The notes: a model not told the origin generated them from the sequence alone. A stretch of 64,000 bases of DNA from Natronolimnobius sp. AArcel1 (GCF_011043775.1 NZ_JAAKXY010000003.1:744001-808000), one strand, 5' to 3'; numbered from the stretch's first letter, positions 45,333 through 55,005 are shown. Numbers and translations are program-made.

Positions 45333-46253
45333 ATGGACGAACTCGAGATTGAGGCGGTCGCCGAGGTTGAACTGGACGACCCCGTTCTCGTCGAGGGGTT
45401 GCCGGGTGTTGGCCACGTTGGCAAACTCGCCGTTGATCACCTACTCGAGGAACTGGACGCTGACGATGAGGCAGACACTGAGACTGCGGATGATTTAGAC
45501 TCCGAATCTGAGACTGCGGATGACACGGAGTCGGACGACGGTGCTGACACAGACACCGACAGTGAGTCCGACACTGACGAGACACCCACGAGCAGCCTCG
45601 AGGGCGAGGCGACGCTTGTTCGTCGGGTCTACTCACAGGAGTTCCCGCCGCAGGTTAGCGTCGAGGGTGGCGTCGCTGATCTCACCTGTACTGAAATCTA
45701 TGCCGTTTCGATCCCCAAGGGCCGGGACCTGCTCTTGTTGACTGGCGATCATCAGGCCCAGACGAACGAGGGCCACTACCTCTTGACCGATGCCTTCCTC
45801 GACATTGCCGAGGAGTTTGGCGCAGCTGAGCTGTACGCTCTCGGTGGCATCCCGACTGGCGAACTCATTGACGAGTACGCCGTTATCGGCGCAGCGACCC
45901 ACGAGTCGATGCTCGAGCCACTCGAGGACGCCGGCGTCGAGTTCCGTGAGGACGAACCAGCCGGCGGCATTGTCGGCGTCTCAGGACTCCTGCTCGGCCT
46001 CGGCAAACGCCGTGGATTCGAGGCAGCCTGTCTGATGGGCGAGACCAGCGGCTATCTCGTCGACCCGAAGAGCGCTCGCGCAGTGCTCGAGGTACTCGAA
46101 TCGGATCTCGAGATCGAACTGAACTACGAGCGACTGGATGACCGCGCTGACGAGATGGAAGACGTCATCGGCAAGATCCAGGAGATGGAACAGCAACAAC
46201 AGCAACAGCAGATGGACGTGCCGACGGACGACGATCTTCGGTATATCGGCTAA
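45333..46253 (+). CDS. PAC2 family proteasome assembly chaperone (PbaB-like)
   Basis: A 306-residue PAC2-fold protein (VEGLPGVGHVGKLAVDHLLEEL, later ALGGIPTGELIDEY and GETSGYLVDPKSA). Residues about 42-88 are an acidic Asp/Glu/Thr/Ser insertion that interrupts the PAC2 start, and a run of seven Gln precedes the C-terminus. It ends DLRYIG, near but not identical to the HbYX proteasome-docking motif. It is likely to help assemble or activate the 20S proteasome. Confidence 0.88.
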   Translation: MDELEIEAVAEVELDDPVLVEGLPGVGHVGKLAVDHLLEELDADDEADTETADDLDSESETADDTESDDGADTDTDSESDTDETPTSSLEGEATLVRRVYSQEFPPQVSVEGGVADLTCTEIYAVSIPKGRDLLLLTGDHQAQTNEGHYLLTDAFLDIAEEFGAAELYALGGIPTGELIDEYAVIGAATHESMLEPLEDAGVEFREDEPAGGIVGVSGLLLGLGKRRGFEAACLMGETSGYLVDPKSARAVLEVLESDLEIELNYERLDDRADEMEDVIGKIQEMEQQQQQQQMDVPTDDDLRYIG

Positions 46254-46328
46254 CGCGGCCAACTTCTCTTCGGTAGCACCACTGCAGCGATCCAAACGTA
46301 TTTTTGTCAACTGCTCGTACCCATCACC

Positions 46329-46874
46329 ATGGCAACAGCACGTGTGTTCGATGGCATCAGTGGCGTGTGTCACCGGTACGGCCCGGGCCGACTGCCTCGA
46401 GCGGACGATTCAACGGTTGGTGCGGGGTACGCCGGTGCAACGGCGGCACTGTTCAGCGCAGTCGTGTTTGCCGGACTAATGATCCTGATCGATGGCAGGC
46501 CGCTCGGTCCAGCAGGCAGTGGCCCGCTGCTGGGTGGTGCGGCGCTCGTTTCCGTCCCGGTTGTCGTGCCAACCGCGTTCGTCGCAACCGCTGTTGTCTG
46601 GCGATTCGTTTCGACAGCGATGCCACACCCCGGTCTGATTGGTGGTCTCCTTGCCGTCCACTTGACGTATCTTCTTGCCTTCGTCGGGCTGTTCGGGTTC
46701 AGCCTCACGGCGATACTCACGGGTGTCGGTTCCGCATACTACGGCCCGGTCCACGAGTCGTTGCGCTTTGCCGGCGGCTTCACGTATATCGGGTTTCTCT
46801 ACACCGCGTGGTTCACCGTCCCTATCGGCTGTTTTGGTGGCTACATATACGAACACGTCGGTGCACCAGCCTGA
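46329..46874 (+). CDS. Four-helix membrane protein, unknown function
   Basis: A 181-residue protein with about four or five hydrophobic helices starting near residue 32. I recognise no family. It has its own TATA-like gtatttttg about 28 nt upstream and is convergent with the HTH gene, 6 nt apart. Confidence 0.65.
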   Translation: MATARVFDGISGVCHRYGPGRLPRADDSTVGAGYAGATAALFSAVVFAGLMILIDGRPLGPAGSGPLLGGAALVSVPVVVPTAFVATAVVWRFVSTAMPHPGLIGGLLAVHLTYLLAFVGLFGFSLTAILTGVGSAYYGPVHESLRFAGGFTYIGFLYTAWFTVPIGCFGGYIYEHVGAPA

Positions 46875-46880
46875 GCGTGG

Positions 46881-47660
46881 TTACCCCTCGAGTACTTCGT
46901 AAGAAACATCCGCATCACGCAATGCGTCCGTGACGCGACCAACGGCGTCGGTGGTCGCGACGACGGTAATCTCGAGGCCGTGTTCGGCGGCGTCGGCGGC
47001 GACTTCGCCGACGGCAAACGTGACTGCAGGTTCGACATCGGCGTGTCGGCAGGCGACGACTGCTTCGATGCCGGTTGCGACGACGCGGTCTGCAGCGTCA
47101 CAGGCGTCGGTGACGGTCTCCTCGTCGAGTGCCCGGCTCCCGCCGGTGCGGACGCTTGGCACCTGCACGACGGTTACAGAGCCGGGCTCGAGTTCCATGA
47201 CGCCCTCGAAGCTCGTGACGCCAATATCGGTGCCAGCGGTTGCGTCGGTGGTCGCAATACCGGTTGCCGGACCCTCGTCTCCTGGTTCGGCGTGGAGGAG
47301 GCCGTTTTCTAAAAAGAGCGAGACGGTATCGCCCTCCTCGATCTTGTCCGTGGCGATGGCGGCGTCTTCGCTCATCGCCCCGAGAACGTCGCCCGTGACG
47401 TGGTCTGCGAACCGGCGAACGTCGTCGGCGGCCCGAAAGAGCCAATCGACACCCTCTCGAGTCACGCGATAGCGTGAGCGGCCTTCCTTCTCGACGAGGC
47501 CGTCGTCGACCAGTTCGCGGATGTACTCACTGACGGCTTGACTCGTGACGCCGACTTCCTCGGCGATTTCTCCCTGACTGACGGCGGGTTGGCGCTCCGC
47601 GATCTGGACGAGAATCCGGAATCGCGTCGCGGCTCGCTTGTTATCGAGGACGTCGACCAT
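46881..47660 (-). CDS. Winged-helix transcriptional regulator with DUF7839-like sensor domain
   Basis: A 259-residue regulator. Residues 8-75 form a winged helix (RFRILVQIAERQPAVSQGEIAEEVGVTSQAVSEYIRELVDDGLVEKEG, key parts VSQGEIAEEVGVTS and VSEYIREL). The remaining two thirds form an alpha/beta domain, possibly ligand-binding, of haloarchaeal distribution. It lies 81 nt downstream of thiC on the same strand, so a role in thiamine control is possible but not shown. Confidence 0.78.
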   Translation of the reverse strand: MVDVLDNKRAATRFRILVQIAERQPAVSQGEIAEEVGVTSQAVSEYIRELVDDGLVEKEGRSRYRVTREGVDWLFRAADDVRRFADHVTGDVLGAMSEDAAIATDKIEEGDTVSLFLENGLLHAEPGDEGPATGIATTDATAGTDIGVTSFEGVMELEPGSVTVVQVPSVRTGGSRALDEETVTDACDAADRVVATGIEAVVACRHADVEPAVTFAVGEVAADAAEHGLEITVVATTDAVGRVTDALRDADVSYEVLEG

Positions 47661-47741
47661 AGGTGTCTGTTTCTCGAGTAAGGCAAAAAAGGGCGTGATA
47701 GAGAGCCACCGCTCGAGTGGCTGTCACCGCTGAACGTGAGA

Positions 47742-49184
47742 TCAGTCGTCGCTTGCAGGTTCTGCGGATGGTTCGTCGTGCTCACTTACCGGAATATCCG
47801 CGCCCTCGTGTGTTCCAACCGGTGGCAGGTTCACCTCGGCGGCCGGCGAGGACTCGAGATCCGTTTCGTTGGTCAGGCGTTCCATCCCATCACCGTCTCC
47901 CTCGCGTGCGTCTTGGTCGATCCGCATTGAGCAAAAGTCGACGCCGCACATCGAGCAAAAGCGAGCCTGCTTGTAGTTATCGCCAGGAAGGGTCTGGTCG
48001 TGGGACTCACGGGCACGGTCAGAATCAAGTGCGAGGGCGAATTGTTCGCGCCAGTCGAAGGTGTACCGGGCTTCCGAGAGGGCGTCGTCCCAGTCGCGTG
48101 CGCCGGGGCGTTCGGCACCAACGTCGCCGGCATGGGCGGCGATCCGGTAGGCTGCGAGTCCGTCGCGAACGTCTTCTTCGTCAGGTAGTCCGAGGTGTTC
48201 TTTGGGCGTCACGTAACAGAGCATCGCGGCACCGGCTTGGGCAGCCATCGCCGCCCCGATTGCACTCGTGATGTGGTCGTAGCCGGGGGCGATATCGGTC
48301 ACGAGCGGCCCGAGAACGTAGAAGGGTGCACCATCACAAACCTCCTGCTGGCGTTCGACGTTTTCCGCGACTTTGTGCATCGGAACGTGGCCCGGCCCTT
48401 CGACCATCACCTGCACGTCGTACTCCCAGGCGCGCCGCGTCAGTTCCCCCAGCGTATCGAGTTCGGCGTACTGCGCCTCGTCACAGGCGTCGGCCAGACA
48501 GCCGGGGCGGAGACTATCCCCAAGGCTAAACGTCACATCGTGTTCGGCGAAAATCTCGCAGATGTCGTCGTACACCTGAAAGAGAGGGTTCTGCTCGCCG
48601 TTTTCTTCCATCCACGAGGCCATGATCGACCCACCACGAGAGACAATGCCCGTCTTGCGGCCATCGGTCAACGGCAGGTGTTCGGCGAGAATACCCGCGT
48701 GAATCGTCATGTAGTCGACGCCCTGTTCGGCCTGCTTCTCGATGACCTCGAGCAGCAGGTCCGTTGTGATATCCGCGGGACTCTCGGCTTGCTTGACGGC
48801 TTCGTACAGCGGGACGGTCCCGATTGGGACCGGCGAGTGCTCGAGGTGTGTCTCGCGAATCTCGTCTAAATCGCTTCCGGTCCCGAGATCCATCACCGTA
48901 TCTGCGCCGTAGTGAACCGCCGTATGGAGCTTCTCGAGTTCGGTCTCGAGGTCGCTCGTGGTTTCGCTGTTACCGATGTTGGCATTGACTTTCGTCGAAA
49001 ACTCGCGACCGATGATCATCGCGTCGAGTGCGCCGTGATTTGTGTTCGCTGGAATCACGGCTTGGCCCTCAGCGACCTGCTCGCGGACGAACTCGGGGTC
49101 GCGGTTCTCGCGTTCAGCGACGCGTTCCATTTCGTCGGTAATCGTTCCCTCGCGGGCGGCAGCAATCTGGGTGGTCGCCATCAA
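47742..49184 (-). CDS. thiC: Phosphomethylpyrimidine synthase ThiC
   Basis: A 480-residue radical-SAM enzyme converting aminoimidazole ribotide to the pyrimidine of thiamine. Family segments are [28 protein letters not shown] and the 4Fe-4S motif CSMCGVDFC (CxxCxxxxC) near the C-terminus. A short acidic tail after it is halophile-typical. Start 49184 or 49181 (two ATGs). Confidence 0.95.
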   Translation of the reverse strand: MMATTQIAAAREGTITDEMERVAERENRDPEFVREQVAEGQAVIPANTNHGALDAMIIGREFSTKVNANIGNSETTSDLETELEKLHTAVHYGADTVMDLGTGSDLDEIRETHLEHSPVPIGTVPLYEAVKQAESPADITTDLLLEVIEKQAEQGVDYMTIHAGILAEHLPLTDGRKTGIVSRGGSIMASWMEENGEQNPLFQVYDDICEIFAEHDVTFSLGDSLRPGCLADACDEAQYAELDTLGELTRRAWEYDVQVMVEGPGHVPMHKVAENVERQQEVCDGAPFYVLGPLVTDIAPGYDHITSAIGAAMAAQAGAAMLCYVTPKEHLGLPDEEDVRDGLAAYRIAAHAGDVGAERPGARDWDDALSEARYTFDWREQFALALDSDRARESHDQTLPGDNYKQARFCSMCGVDFCSMRIDQDAREGDGDGMERLTNETDLESSPAAEVNLPPVGTHEGADIPVSEHDEPSAEPASDD

Positions 49185-49204
49185 TAACTAGGTTGTATTA
49201 TCGA

Positions 49205-49216
49205 GTTATAAATAGT
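49205..49216 (-). promoter_or_regulatory. TATA element of thiC
   Basis: Minus-strand ctatttataac is centred about 26 nt before the thiC ATG, giving a leaderless mRNA. There is no room for a TPP riboswitch, so control must be transcriptional. A short CGAG...CTCG dyad flanks it (49202-49223). Confidence 0.55.
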
Positions 49217-49278
49217 TATCTCGTTGGCTCGAGTACATCATCGTCGAAAAATGTGACCAATCGGTGGGTGGGAGCAAC

Positions 49279-50124
49279 TTACTCAGCGGCGTCGCTCTCC
49301 GCTGATGGGGCAGTCGAGTCGGTTCGGTCGACGTACTCTGCAAGCCCGATGAAGGCGAGCGCCCACGCAATTACTGCAAGCGAGGCGATCAGATCAAGAC
49401 TCGAGCCTTGCTCGAGGCCAGGAAAGGCCAGCGAGCCAGCGCCGTAGAGGAGCGCCATCGCTGCGGCCGCGTAGGCGAGTGCGCGCCAGCCGACCGGGCG
49501 GGCGGCGGCCAACAGGGCGAACAGCCCAATCGAGACCAGCGCGAACAGCATGAACTCGTAGTGGCCGAACACCGTGTGCTCGTTCAGAAGCGTCGTGTGG
49601 CTCACGTACTCGCCGGCAGCAACAACCCAGAATCCGAGCGCGCCGACCGCAGCGAGCGCAAACAGACGCAGGTCCAGTCGCTCGAGGCTGGGCACGAGTG
49701 CTGCCCGCGCTGGGTGCAAGAGAGTGATGAGTGCAACCGGCACGGCAAAGACGAGGAGTTCACCGGCAGCTGCAACGCCTGAAGCGACGACTGTGAGGGT
49801 GAACGCAGCGATCACGAACGCAATCGCTGCCTGGAGCGCACCGACTCGTTTCGCTGGCCGGTACAGTTGGATTGCAATCGTCGCAGCGAAGATCGTCAGC
49901 ATGCCGCCGATCATCAGGTGGTGTACCCGATGTGCTGGGAAGCCGTAGTCCGCGAACCACGCGTTCCCGACCATCGTCATCGATTCCCCAATCGCCAGCA
50001 GCAGAAACGCGACGAACGCCGCCGTGACGGCGTAAAACGCAGGCTTTCGGATCCGGCCGGCACCGTGTTCGGCCGACCGCGAGAGTCGCCGGCCGACGGT
50101 CGTCGTCGACGACCGAAGGTTCAT
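49279..50124 (-). CDS. Multi-span membrane protein, unknown function
   Basis: A 281-residue protein with about eight hydrophobic helices, lacking a cleavable signal. Several His residues lie at membrane edges (AHRVHHLMIGG, NEHTVFGHYEF), which could bind heme or metal, but no named family was recognised. It stands alone between thiC and the serine protease gene. Confidence 0.65.
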   Translation of the reverse strand: MNLRSSTTTVGRRLSRSAEHGAGRIRKPAFYAVTAAFVAFLLLAIGESMTMVGNAWFADYGFPAHRVHHLMIGGMLTIFAATIAIQLYRPAKRVGALQAAIAFVIAAFTLTVVASGVAAAGELLVFAVPVALITLLHPARAALVPSLERLDLRLFALAAVGALGFWVVAAGEYVSHTTLLNEHTVFGHYEFMLFALVSIGLFALLAAARPVGWRALAYAAAAMALLYGAGSLAFPGLEQGSSLDLIASLAVIAWALAFIGLAEYVDRTDSTAPSAESDAAE

Positions 50125-50414
50125 CGTCGCCCCGCAAGGTCACTCTCAGTTAGTATCAATACAACATTTTTGAGACGTATTACTGCAGACATGGTATTCG
50201 CACCTACTACGCTCCCTCAGCACATGAATACCATCTATAATAATTACGAATATCTGCGTTTCAGGCGCATCACCCGGCTGTTTCCGGACGCAGTCGTTGA
50301 AGCAGAAAATAGCGTACTACTCGAGCGTTGCACTCGAGCGTAAGGTTCGGGCAGCCCTCTCGAGAGTACGTACCGCGAGTTTCGCGTCTTGCACTGAATA
50401 AAGAGATTGTTCTA
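50125..50414. other. Intergenic region without recognised gene
   Basis: About 290 nt between a membrane-protein gene and the serine protease gene. It holds an AT-rich tract near 50150-50260 that may carry promoter elements. I see no RNA gene or clear repeat. Confidence 0.5.
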
Positions 50415-51422
50415 TCAACTACTGTTAGCGCCGTCGGCTGCGTCTCCGCCAGTTCCGTCGTTCGGTTCCGCGGTGAGAATCTCGACGCCCAGTGTCGCCT
50501 CGACGGTTCCGATCCGGTTGCAGATCGTCTGTTCGGACGATCCCGCAAAGAGAAGGCCGGCGAGTTCGCCGTCCGCGAGAAAGACTGGCGAGCCGCTGTC
50601 GCCGGGTTCGGACATGTAGTCGGCGATGAGTTGGTCGCGGAAAGTGACCAAACCCGCGTCACCGAAGTTGACCCGGACGCTCGCGCTCGTCGCCTCGAGT
50701 GTGGCGCTCGTGACGCCGGTCGTCCGTCCCGTTTTCGTCACTGTCTCGCCCCGGAGACGCTCGTACTCCTCGCGCCGGACGCCGGTCGGCCAGTCGTCCT
50801 CGAGTTCGTGGTAGGTTGCCGACTCGTCCTCGCGCTCGACTGATCGGGCAGCGACGTCGACGAGTGCCCCGTCTTCGATGGGCACGTAGCCGACGAGATC
50901 GCCGACCGCGTCGTCGGCGTCGCCCCCATCCTCGGGCGAGGGCTGGACAATTGCCTCGCCGAGGTCGGCCGCGTTCGAGCGGGCGTAGACGTGGTTGTTC
51001 GAGAGCCGAACAAGGTCACCCTCGCTGACGTCGTCGGACCACGTCGCAGCAGTTGGGTCGTCGACGCGGGCCGGATACGGGCCGCCAGTGCCGGCCGTCG
51101 AGTTCACGTTGATCTCGCTCACGCCACCGGGAACTGGCCGGTGACGATCCTGTCGCCCCGGCGCGGCCTCGGGCATCACCTCGAGGATCGAGAGGGCGTC
51201 GAACCCCTCCTTGGACTCGCCGTAGCCCGAGTCGACGACCCGGACGTCCACATCGTGGCCAGCTTCGGCCACGCGCTTCTCGACATCGTCTTCGTCGGCG
51301 AGACAGTCCGTTGGCTGCTTCTGGGAGACGAACACCGTCACGCGGTCTTCGCTCGCATCGTAGTCGACACCGATGACGTTCTCGCACTCGAGGAGGTACT
51401 CGTAGTCTTGCGTCGCGGGCAT
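50415..51422 (-). CDS. Trypsin-like serine protease domain protein
   Basis: A 335-residue protein with a chymotrypsin-like domain. The catalytic His is likely in RLSNNHVYA, the Ser is in EPGDSGSPVF, and GLLFAGSSE follows. The first 85 residues form a separate alpha/beta domain (VIGVDYDASEDRVTVFVSQK). No signal peptide is present, so it is cytoplasmic or exported by an unknown route. It lies just downstream of the eCIS_core cassettes on the same strand but separated by a decayed fragment, and need not belong to them. Confidence 0.8.
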   Translation of the reverse strand: MPATQDYEYLLECENVIGVDYDASEDRVTVFVSQKQPTDCLADEDDVEKRVAEAGHDVDVRVVDSGYGESKEGFDALSILEVMPEAAPGRQDRHRPVPGGVSEINVNSTAGTGGPYPARVDDPTAATWSDDVSEGDLVRLSNNHVYARSNAADLGEAIVQPSPEDGGDADDAVGDLVGYVPIEDGALVDVAARSVEREDESATYHELEDDWPTGVRREEYERLRGETVTKTGRTTGVTSATLEATSASVRVNFGDAGLVTFRDQLIADYMSEPGDSGSPVFLADGELAGLLFAGSSEQTICNRIGTVEATLGVEILTAEPNDGTGGDAADGANSS

Positions 51423-51534
51423 AGCTGGACTATTCTATATTCCAATAGTTATAGCTAGGGACTATTACATTCGGTTGCGTTCCAATACGCTAGGTTCTCA
51501 AATCGCCACTGTCTGCAATGTACTGTTCTTCGCT

Positions 51535-51645
51535 GCCCGCTGCACGTGGACACCCGTCCTTTTCGTCGGCTGCTTCGGCGGTCCTTGTCCAGGTGGATAC
51601 GGATGTTCGAGAAGTCAGCATCCACGTGGTCCCTGTGGGCACACC
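51535..51645 (-). pseudogene. Decayed fourth eCIS_core (DUF4157) fragment
   Basis: The minus strand reads VDADFSNIRIHLDKDRRSSR, matching MDADFSNVRIHTGAKAAEA of A1. Further along it contains a VHVQR-like piece matching the end of the domain in A1-A3. As in A3, the part between these two segments, which includes the HELAH site, is missing. It follows B3 directly (B3 stops at 51661), in the place where the next A gene would be expected. No open frame covers it. Confidence 0.7.
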
Positions 51646-51660
51646 GAAGTGGGCAGACAT

Positions 51661-52578
51661 CTATCGGGTGAAAAGGGTGCTTTTGATTTGGTCGTAGAGT
51701 GATCCGGATTGATTCGGGCTAGTCATCCCGCGCAACTCCGCCCAAGTGATCGGGAGGTCGGGTCGGAACTCGTGGGAGTAGCCTGGGATATCGGCCTGGA
51801 AATCGTGGTACGGTGGGTACAGATCGAAGTTTTCGTACTTGCCAGTAAAGCGGTACTGTCCGTGACCAAGCACACGGTACTGTGCAGGCGGTTCCATTCC
51901 CCTCATGAGATAGCAGTCCCGAATCTGACAGCGGAGGTTATAGTCGAGATAGTCTCGGAAGGAGACAGGGTCGATGAGCGGTGCTGGGACGATATCGACG
52001 GCGGCGTCAGGTTCTCTGTCGGGACGCTCTCCGTGCCAGGTTGTGGTCCGGTCACCTCTGGCGACGTAGTACTCGATTCCGATCCCAGAGACGGCCTCAA
52101 TCGCTCCAGTGTCGTCGAGATAGATCTCCTGTTTGTATCGGACTGCGTCGTCGGAACCGATCATCTCGGCAGGCAGTTCGTGTGGGCGAGTCGTCTCACC
52201 GACATCAACATCTGGGTCGTCGCGGTAGTGACTCAGACTCTGATCGAGTAAGTCCCCGAAAAAGTGGTTGATGTCGTCGATCGAAAGTGCTTGAAGTGCT
52301 TGTCGAACGTCCGCAAAGCGGTCGGCGTCGATGTCCCACGGAATGGTGTCGTAGTCAGTTTCCTGAGCAACGTAGTACTGGGCATACTTTCGGGCATGAC
52401 CGACGTGTTCGCCTTCACTGTGGGTTCGTTCGGCTGCCTTGTCGGGGTAGCCATCCTGGTTGTGGGCAGTTATTTTCCCATCCTTCTTCCGAACATCGAT
52501 CACATGCTCTATGTCGTTATTATCGATGACGCTCAGACCGAACAGGTCGTCAGTTTCTCCTGTGACTCTTCCATCCAT
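51661..52578 (-). CDS. Cassette partner protein B3
   Basis: A 305-residue protein of a family I do not recognise, paralogous to B1 and B2. Shared marks are a start with GLSVIDNNDIEHVID, an ERTxxExxHVxxARxYA segment (residues 50-67) followed by YDTIP, and a C-terminal CQIRDCYLMRGMEPP (217-231). There is no signal peptide or membrane helix, so it is probably cytoplasmic. Its ATG overlaps the A3 stop by one nt (TAATG). Tight pairing with an eCIS_core gene suggests an immunity, chaperone or loading role, which is inference. Confidence 0.72.
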   Translation of the reverse strand: MDGRVTGETDDLFGLSVIDNNDIEHVIDVRKKDGKITAHNQDGYPDKAAERTHSEGEHVGHARKYAQYYVAQETDYDTIPWDIDADRFADVRQALQALSIDDINHFFGDLLDQSLSHYRDDPDVDVGETTRPHELPAEMIGSDDAVRYKQEIYLDDTGAIEAVSGIGIEYYVARGDRTTTWHGERPDREPDAAVDIVPAPLIDPVSFRDYLDYNLRCQIRDCYLMRGMEPPAQYRVLGHGQYRFTGKYENFDLYPPYHDFQADIPGYSHEFRPDLPITWAELRGMTSPNQSGSLYDQIKSTLFTR

Positions 52579-53315
52579 TATCGATCACCGCTGTTGTTCC
52601 GACTGGTACCAGCGATATTGTCGCTGTCGCCAGTATCGTCTTCGAGGTCGAACTCCTGATCGGTGTCGAGACCAAGTTGGTCTCGCAGGACCGTTTGTAC
52701 TTTGCCGGCGACCTGTTCGCCGAACATCGTACTGAGGATCGCTCCGAGGGGGGCGCCAACGAGCCCACCAGCGATTGCTCCAACCGGGCCAGCCATTGCT
52801 CCAGCCGCCGTCCCAATTGTCCACCCTCTGCTTGCCCCTTTGACCATGCTACTTGTGGAATCTTGCACCCGACTTGCGACATCGACATCGTGGTGCTCGA
52901 TCCACTGGGCCACCCCTTTCGAGGTCTCGACAGAGTCGACCAGCTCCATTAATTGCTCCTTGCTGAGACGATAGGTTTTGCTCGTGGCATCGTCGACCGT
53001 CTCTTCGCCCGTCTCGAGTACTCCACCAACTTTTTCGACGACAGCCTCCCCAGGATATCGTTGCACGTGCACCGCTGTCCCCATCCGATTGACTACCAGT
53101 GGCCTATCACTCGAGAGTGCCTGCTCGGCTGCCTCGGCGGCTTTCGCGCCCGTATGGATCTGGACAGCAGAGAAGCCGTCGACACTTTCCGCACACGTTC
53201 CACTCGCTTGGATTTGGAGGTCCCAAGAGACACCGCTCGGACAACCGACCGGCGCTGGACTCGGATGTGGTGGCTGTATCGCCACCGGAGCGTCTAGAAT
53301 AGTGTCGTCCCCCAT
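52578..53315 (-). CDS. Deleted eCIS_core protein with glycine-zipper domain (A3)
   Basis: A 245-residue protein. GFSAVQIHTGAKAAEAAEQ (48-66) is the start of the eCIS_core domain fused directly to EQALSSDRPLVVNRMGTAVHVQR, its end. About 70 residues with HELAH and EREAD are missing relative to A1, so it cannot be a protease. Residues 164-196 form a long Gly/Ala-rich hydrophobic stretch (GTAAGAMAGPVGAIAGGLVG) that could insert in membranes. It overlaps B2 by 22 nt and B3 by 1. Confidence 0.72.
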   Translation of the reverse strand: MGDDTILDAPVAIQPPHPSPAPVGCPSGVSWDLQIQASGTCAESVDGFSAVQIHTGAKAAEAAEQALSSDRPLVVNRMGTAVHVQRYPGEAVVEKVGGVLETGEETVDDATSKTYRLSKEQLMELVDSVETSKGVAQWIEHHDVDVASRVQDSTSSMVKGASRGWTIGTAAGAMAGPVGAIAGGLVGAPLGAILSTMFGEQVAGKVQTVLRDQLGLDTDQEFDLEDDTGDSDNIAGTSRNNSGDR

Positions 53316-54232
53316 TTATCGGTCGTCTCGGAGAACAGGTAGTGACGGTCGTACATCTCGTTGATCTGTTGCTTGACTGTTCCCCGATACGTCCCAAAGC
53401 CCTGATGCTGGAACGGTTCTGGGGGGGACACCCCCATCATCAGAAACCGGTCGCGGACCTGGGCACTCAGGTTCATGACCAACAGGAGCTGGAACAAATC
53501 GAACTGGCGAAGGTCCACTGGCGGCAGTTCAATTCTGGCATCGGGTTGGCGGTCGAGCGGGGAAGGTACCTCAGTGGTCCGCTCGGTTGTGCCGTCGGTG
53601 TGCAGCGTGTGCATCCCAGAGACTGCTTCCACATCGAACGATGGGAGTGCAGTGGCGAGTCGATCCTCGTAGTTCAGCAGTTCAAACAACTGGTGTTCAA
53701 GATCGTCTGCGTCCGTGAGGACCGCGGTTGCATCCTCTTGAATTGCTGTCGCACTGTCGACGTACTGGTCGACGAGTAACGTGTCCTCGTGCTGTGGCTG
53801 CGGATCAAGATAGAGATCCGCGCGGTAGACGAGTGGGTCGTCGGGATGGGCGTCTTCGAACGGTAGCTCGACGCCCGATTTATCGTAGTGGCTCTCAATC
53901 TGTCTGCGGATGTCGGCGAACTGGTCTTCAACAGTCGCCTCGGACATATCAGACAGCGCGATCATCGCCGCGACGAGGCAGTCCGGGTTCTCGTGACGAG
54001 GCATCGTCTCGTAGCCTCTCTCACGGTAGACGCACCATTTCGCATACCGACGCGCCTGCCGAACGTGCTCGTTTTCTTCCTGGGTGCGCTCTGATGGGTA
54101 ATCCGAGTAACCGTCCTGTTCGTGGTACTTAATTTCGCCCGACTCAGTCATCTCGATGAGATGTTCGACATCGTTATTATCGATAACACTGAGACCGATA
54201 CGTTCAGACTCGCCTGTGATGATTGCATCCAT
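53294..54232 (-). CDS. Cassette partner protein B2
   Basis: A 312-residue paralog of B1 and B3: GLSVIDNNDVEHLIEM near the start, ERTQEENEHVRQARRYAK (48-65) with YETMP, and AQVRDRFLMMGVSPPEPFQ (257-275). GGAGGT lies 7-12 nt before its ATG, within the end of A2, so coupled translation is likely. The middle (about 130-200) is unlike B1 and B3, hinting that this part contacts the cognate A protein. Function unknown. Confidence 0.72.
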   Translation of the reverse strand: MDAIITGESERIGLSVIDNNDVEHLIEMTESGEIKYHEQDGYSDYPSERTQEENEHVRQARRYAKWCVYRERGYETMPRHENPDCLVAAMIALSDMSEATVEDQFADIRRQIESHYDKSGVELPFEDAHPDDPLVYRADLYLDPQPQHEDTLLVDQYVDSATAIQEDATAVLTDADDLEHQLFELLNYEDRLATALPSFDVEAVSGMHTLHTDGTTERTTEVPSPLDRQPDARIELPPVDLRQFDLFQLLLVMNLSAQVRDRFLMMGVSPPEPFQHQGFGTYRGTVKQQINEMYDRHYLFSETTDKWGTTLF

Positions 54233-54234
54233 TT

Positions 54235-55005
54235 TTATGACCTCCTACTCTTTGCATCACCAGTCGAGTCGCCCTGGCCAGTCAGGTACCCCTCCTCTTC
54301 AAGTTGTCTGGTCAACTTCTCGAAGCGTTCTTCGATATCGCCATCCAGACTTCCGAGTTTCTTCTTGATGGCTGTGATACCGAGTCCGGTCACCAACCCA
54401 GCCAGTGGCTCGATAACCCTTGCTGACAAGAACGCGGCGACCGGTGTGCCGTAATCAAGCCACTCACCAGTGTCTATTTTACGTTCTAACTTCTTTTGCT
54501 GGTCTTCGGTCAACCCAATATCTGTAACCTTGTCATCCAACTTTTCGTTGAGCTCCTTGAATCGTAATCGCTTTTCGAGTTCCGAGATATCTTCGGCGTC
54601 ATCGACAGTAGTTGTTTCCGAATATACCTCATTAATGGTTTCCCGTAGATACTGAATTCGATTCTGGTTTTGGGTTTCCCGGAAATCGCTGTGATCCTCT
54701 TCCTCGTTTTCAATCTCCAGCATCGCCAACGTCTCGAGTGCATCTTTGTTCTTTGGTGCCCTCTGGACGTGGATCTCTGTCCCCATCCGACTGACCGTCA
54801 GGGGTTCTCCACTCAAGAGGGCCTGCTCGGCTGCCTGATCCGCTTCCCGCTCGAGGTGGGGATCAGGATCGATATCGAGATCAACGCCCTTGTGAGGTAT
54901 CAGAGCCTGATCGTTCTGCTCGCATGATAAACTGCAATCGCAGGTGGATCTGAATGGTGTATCCATGAGCGCTGGCGCGCTGGTTTGATTACATTGAGAT
55001 ATCAT
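54235..55005 (-). CDS. Truncated eCIS_core protein with coiled-coil and hydrophobic tail (A2)
   Basis: A 256-residue protein. Residues 41-82 match only the end of the A1 core: DLDIDPDPHLEREADQAAEQALLSG..., then VSRMGTEIHVQR. The EREAD motif remains (53-56 region) but HELAH is absent. A short Cys-rich N-terminus (STCDCSLSCEQ) replaces the lost part. Residues 95-180 are charged and helical, and 186-213 are hydrophobic (YGTPVAAFLSARVIEPLAGL). ATG 55005 chosen; ATG 54966 is an alternative. Confidence 0.68.
   Translation of the reverse strand: MISQCNQTSAPALMDTPFRSTCDCSLSCEQNDQALIPHKGVDLDIDPDPHLEREADQAAEQALLSGEPLTVSRMGTEIHVQRAPKNKDALETLAMLEIENEEEDHSDFRETQNQNRIQYLRETINEVYSETTTVDDAEDISELEKRLRFKELNEKLDDKVTDIGLTEDQQKKLERKIDTGEWLDYGTPVAAFLSARVIEPLAGLVTGLGITAIKKKLGSLDGDIEERFEKLTRQLEEEGYLTGQGDSTGDAKSRRS

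Noticed and set aside
49185-49278. TPP riboswitch upstream of thiC
   Set aside because: The TATA element lies about 26 nt before the start codon, leaving no transcribed leader to fold.
50415-51422. Serine protease gene as part of the cassette operon
   Set aside because: It is separated from B3 by about 240 nt with a decayed fragment, and no matching A-type relationship is seen.
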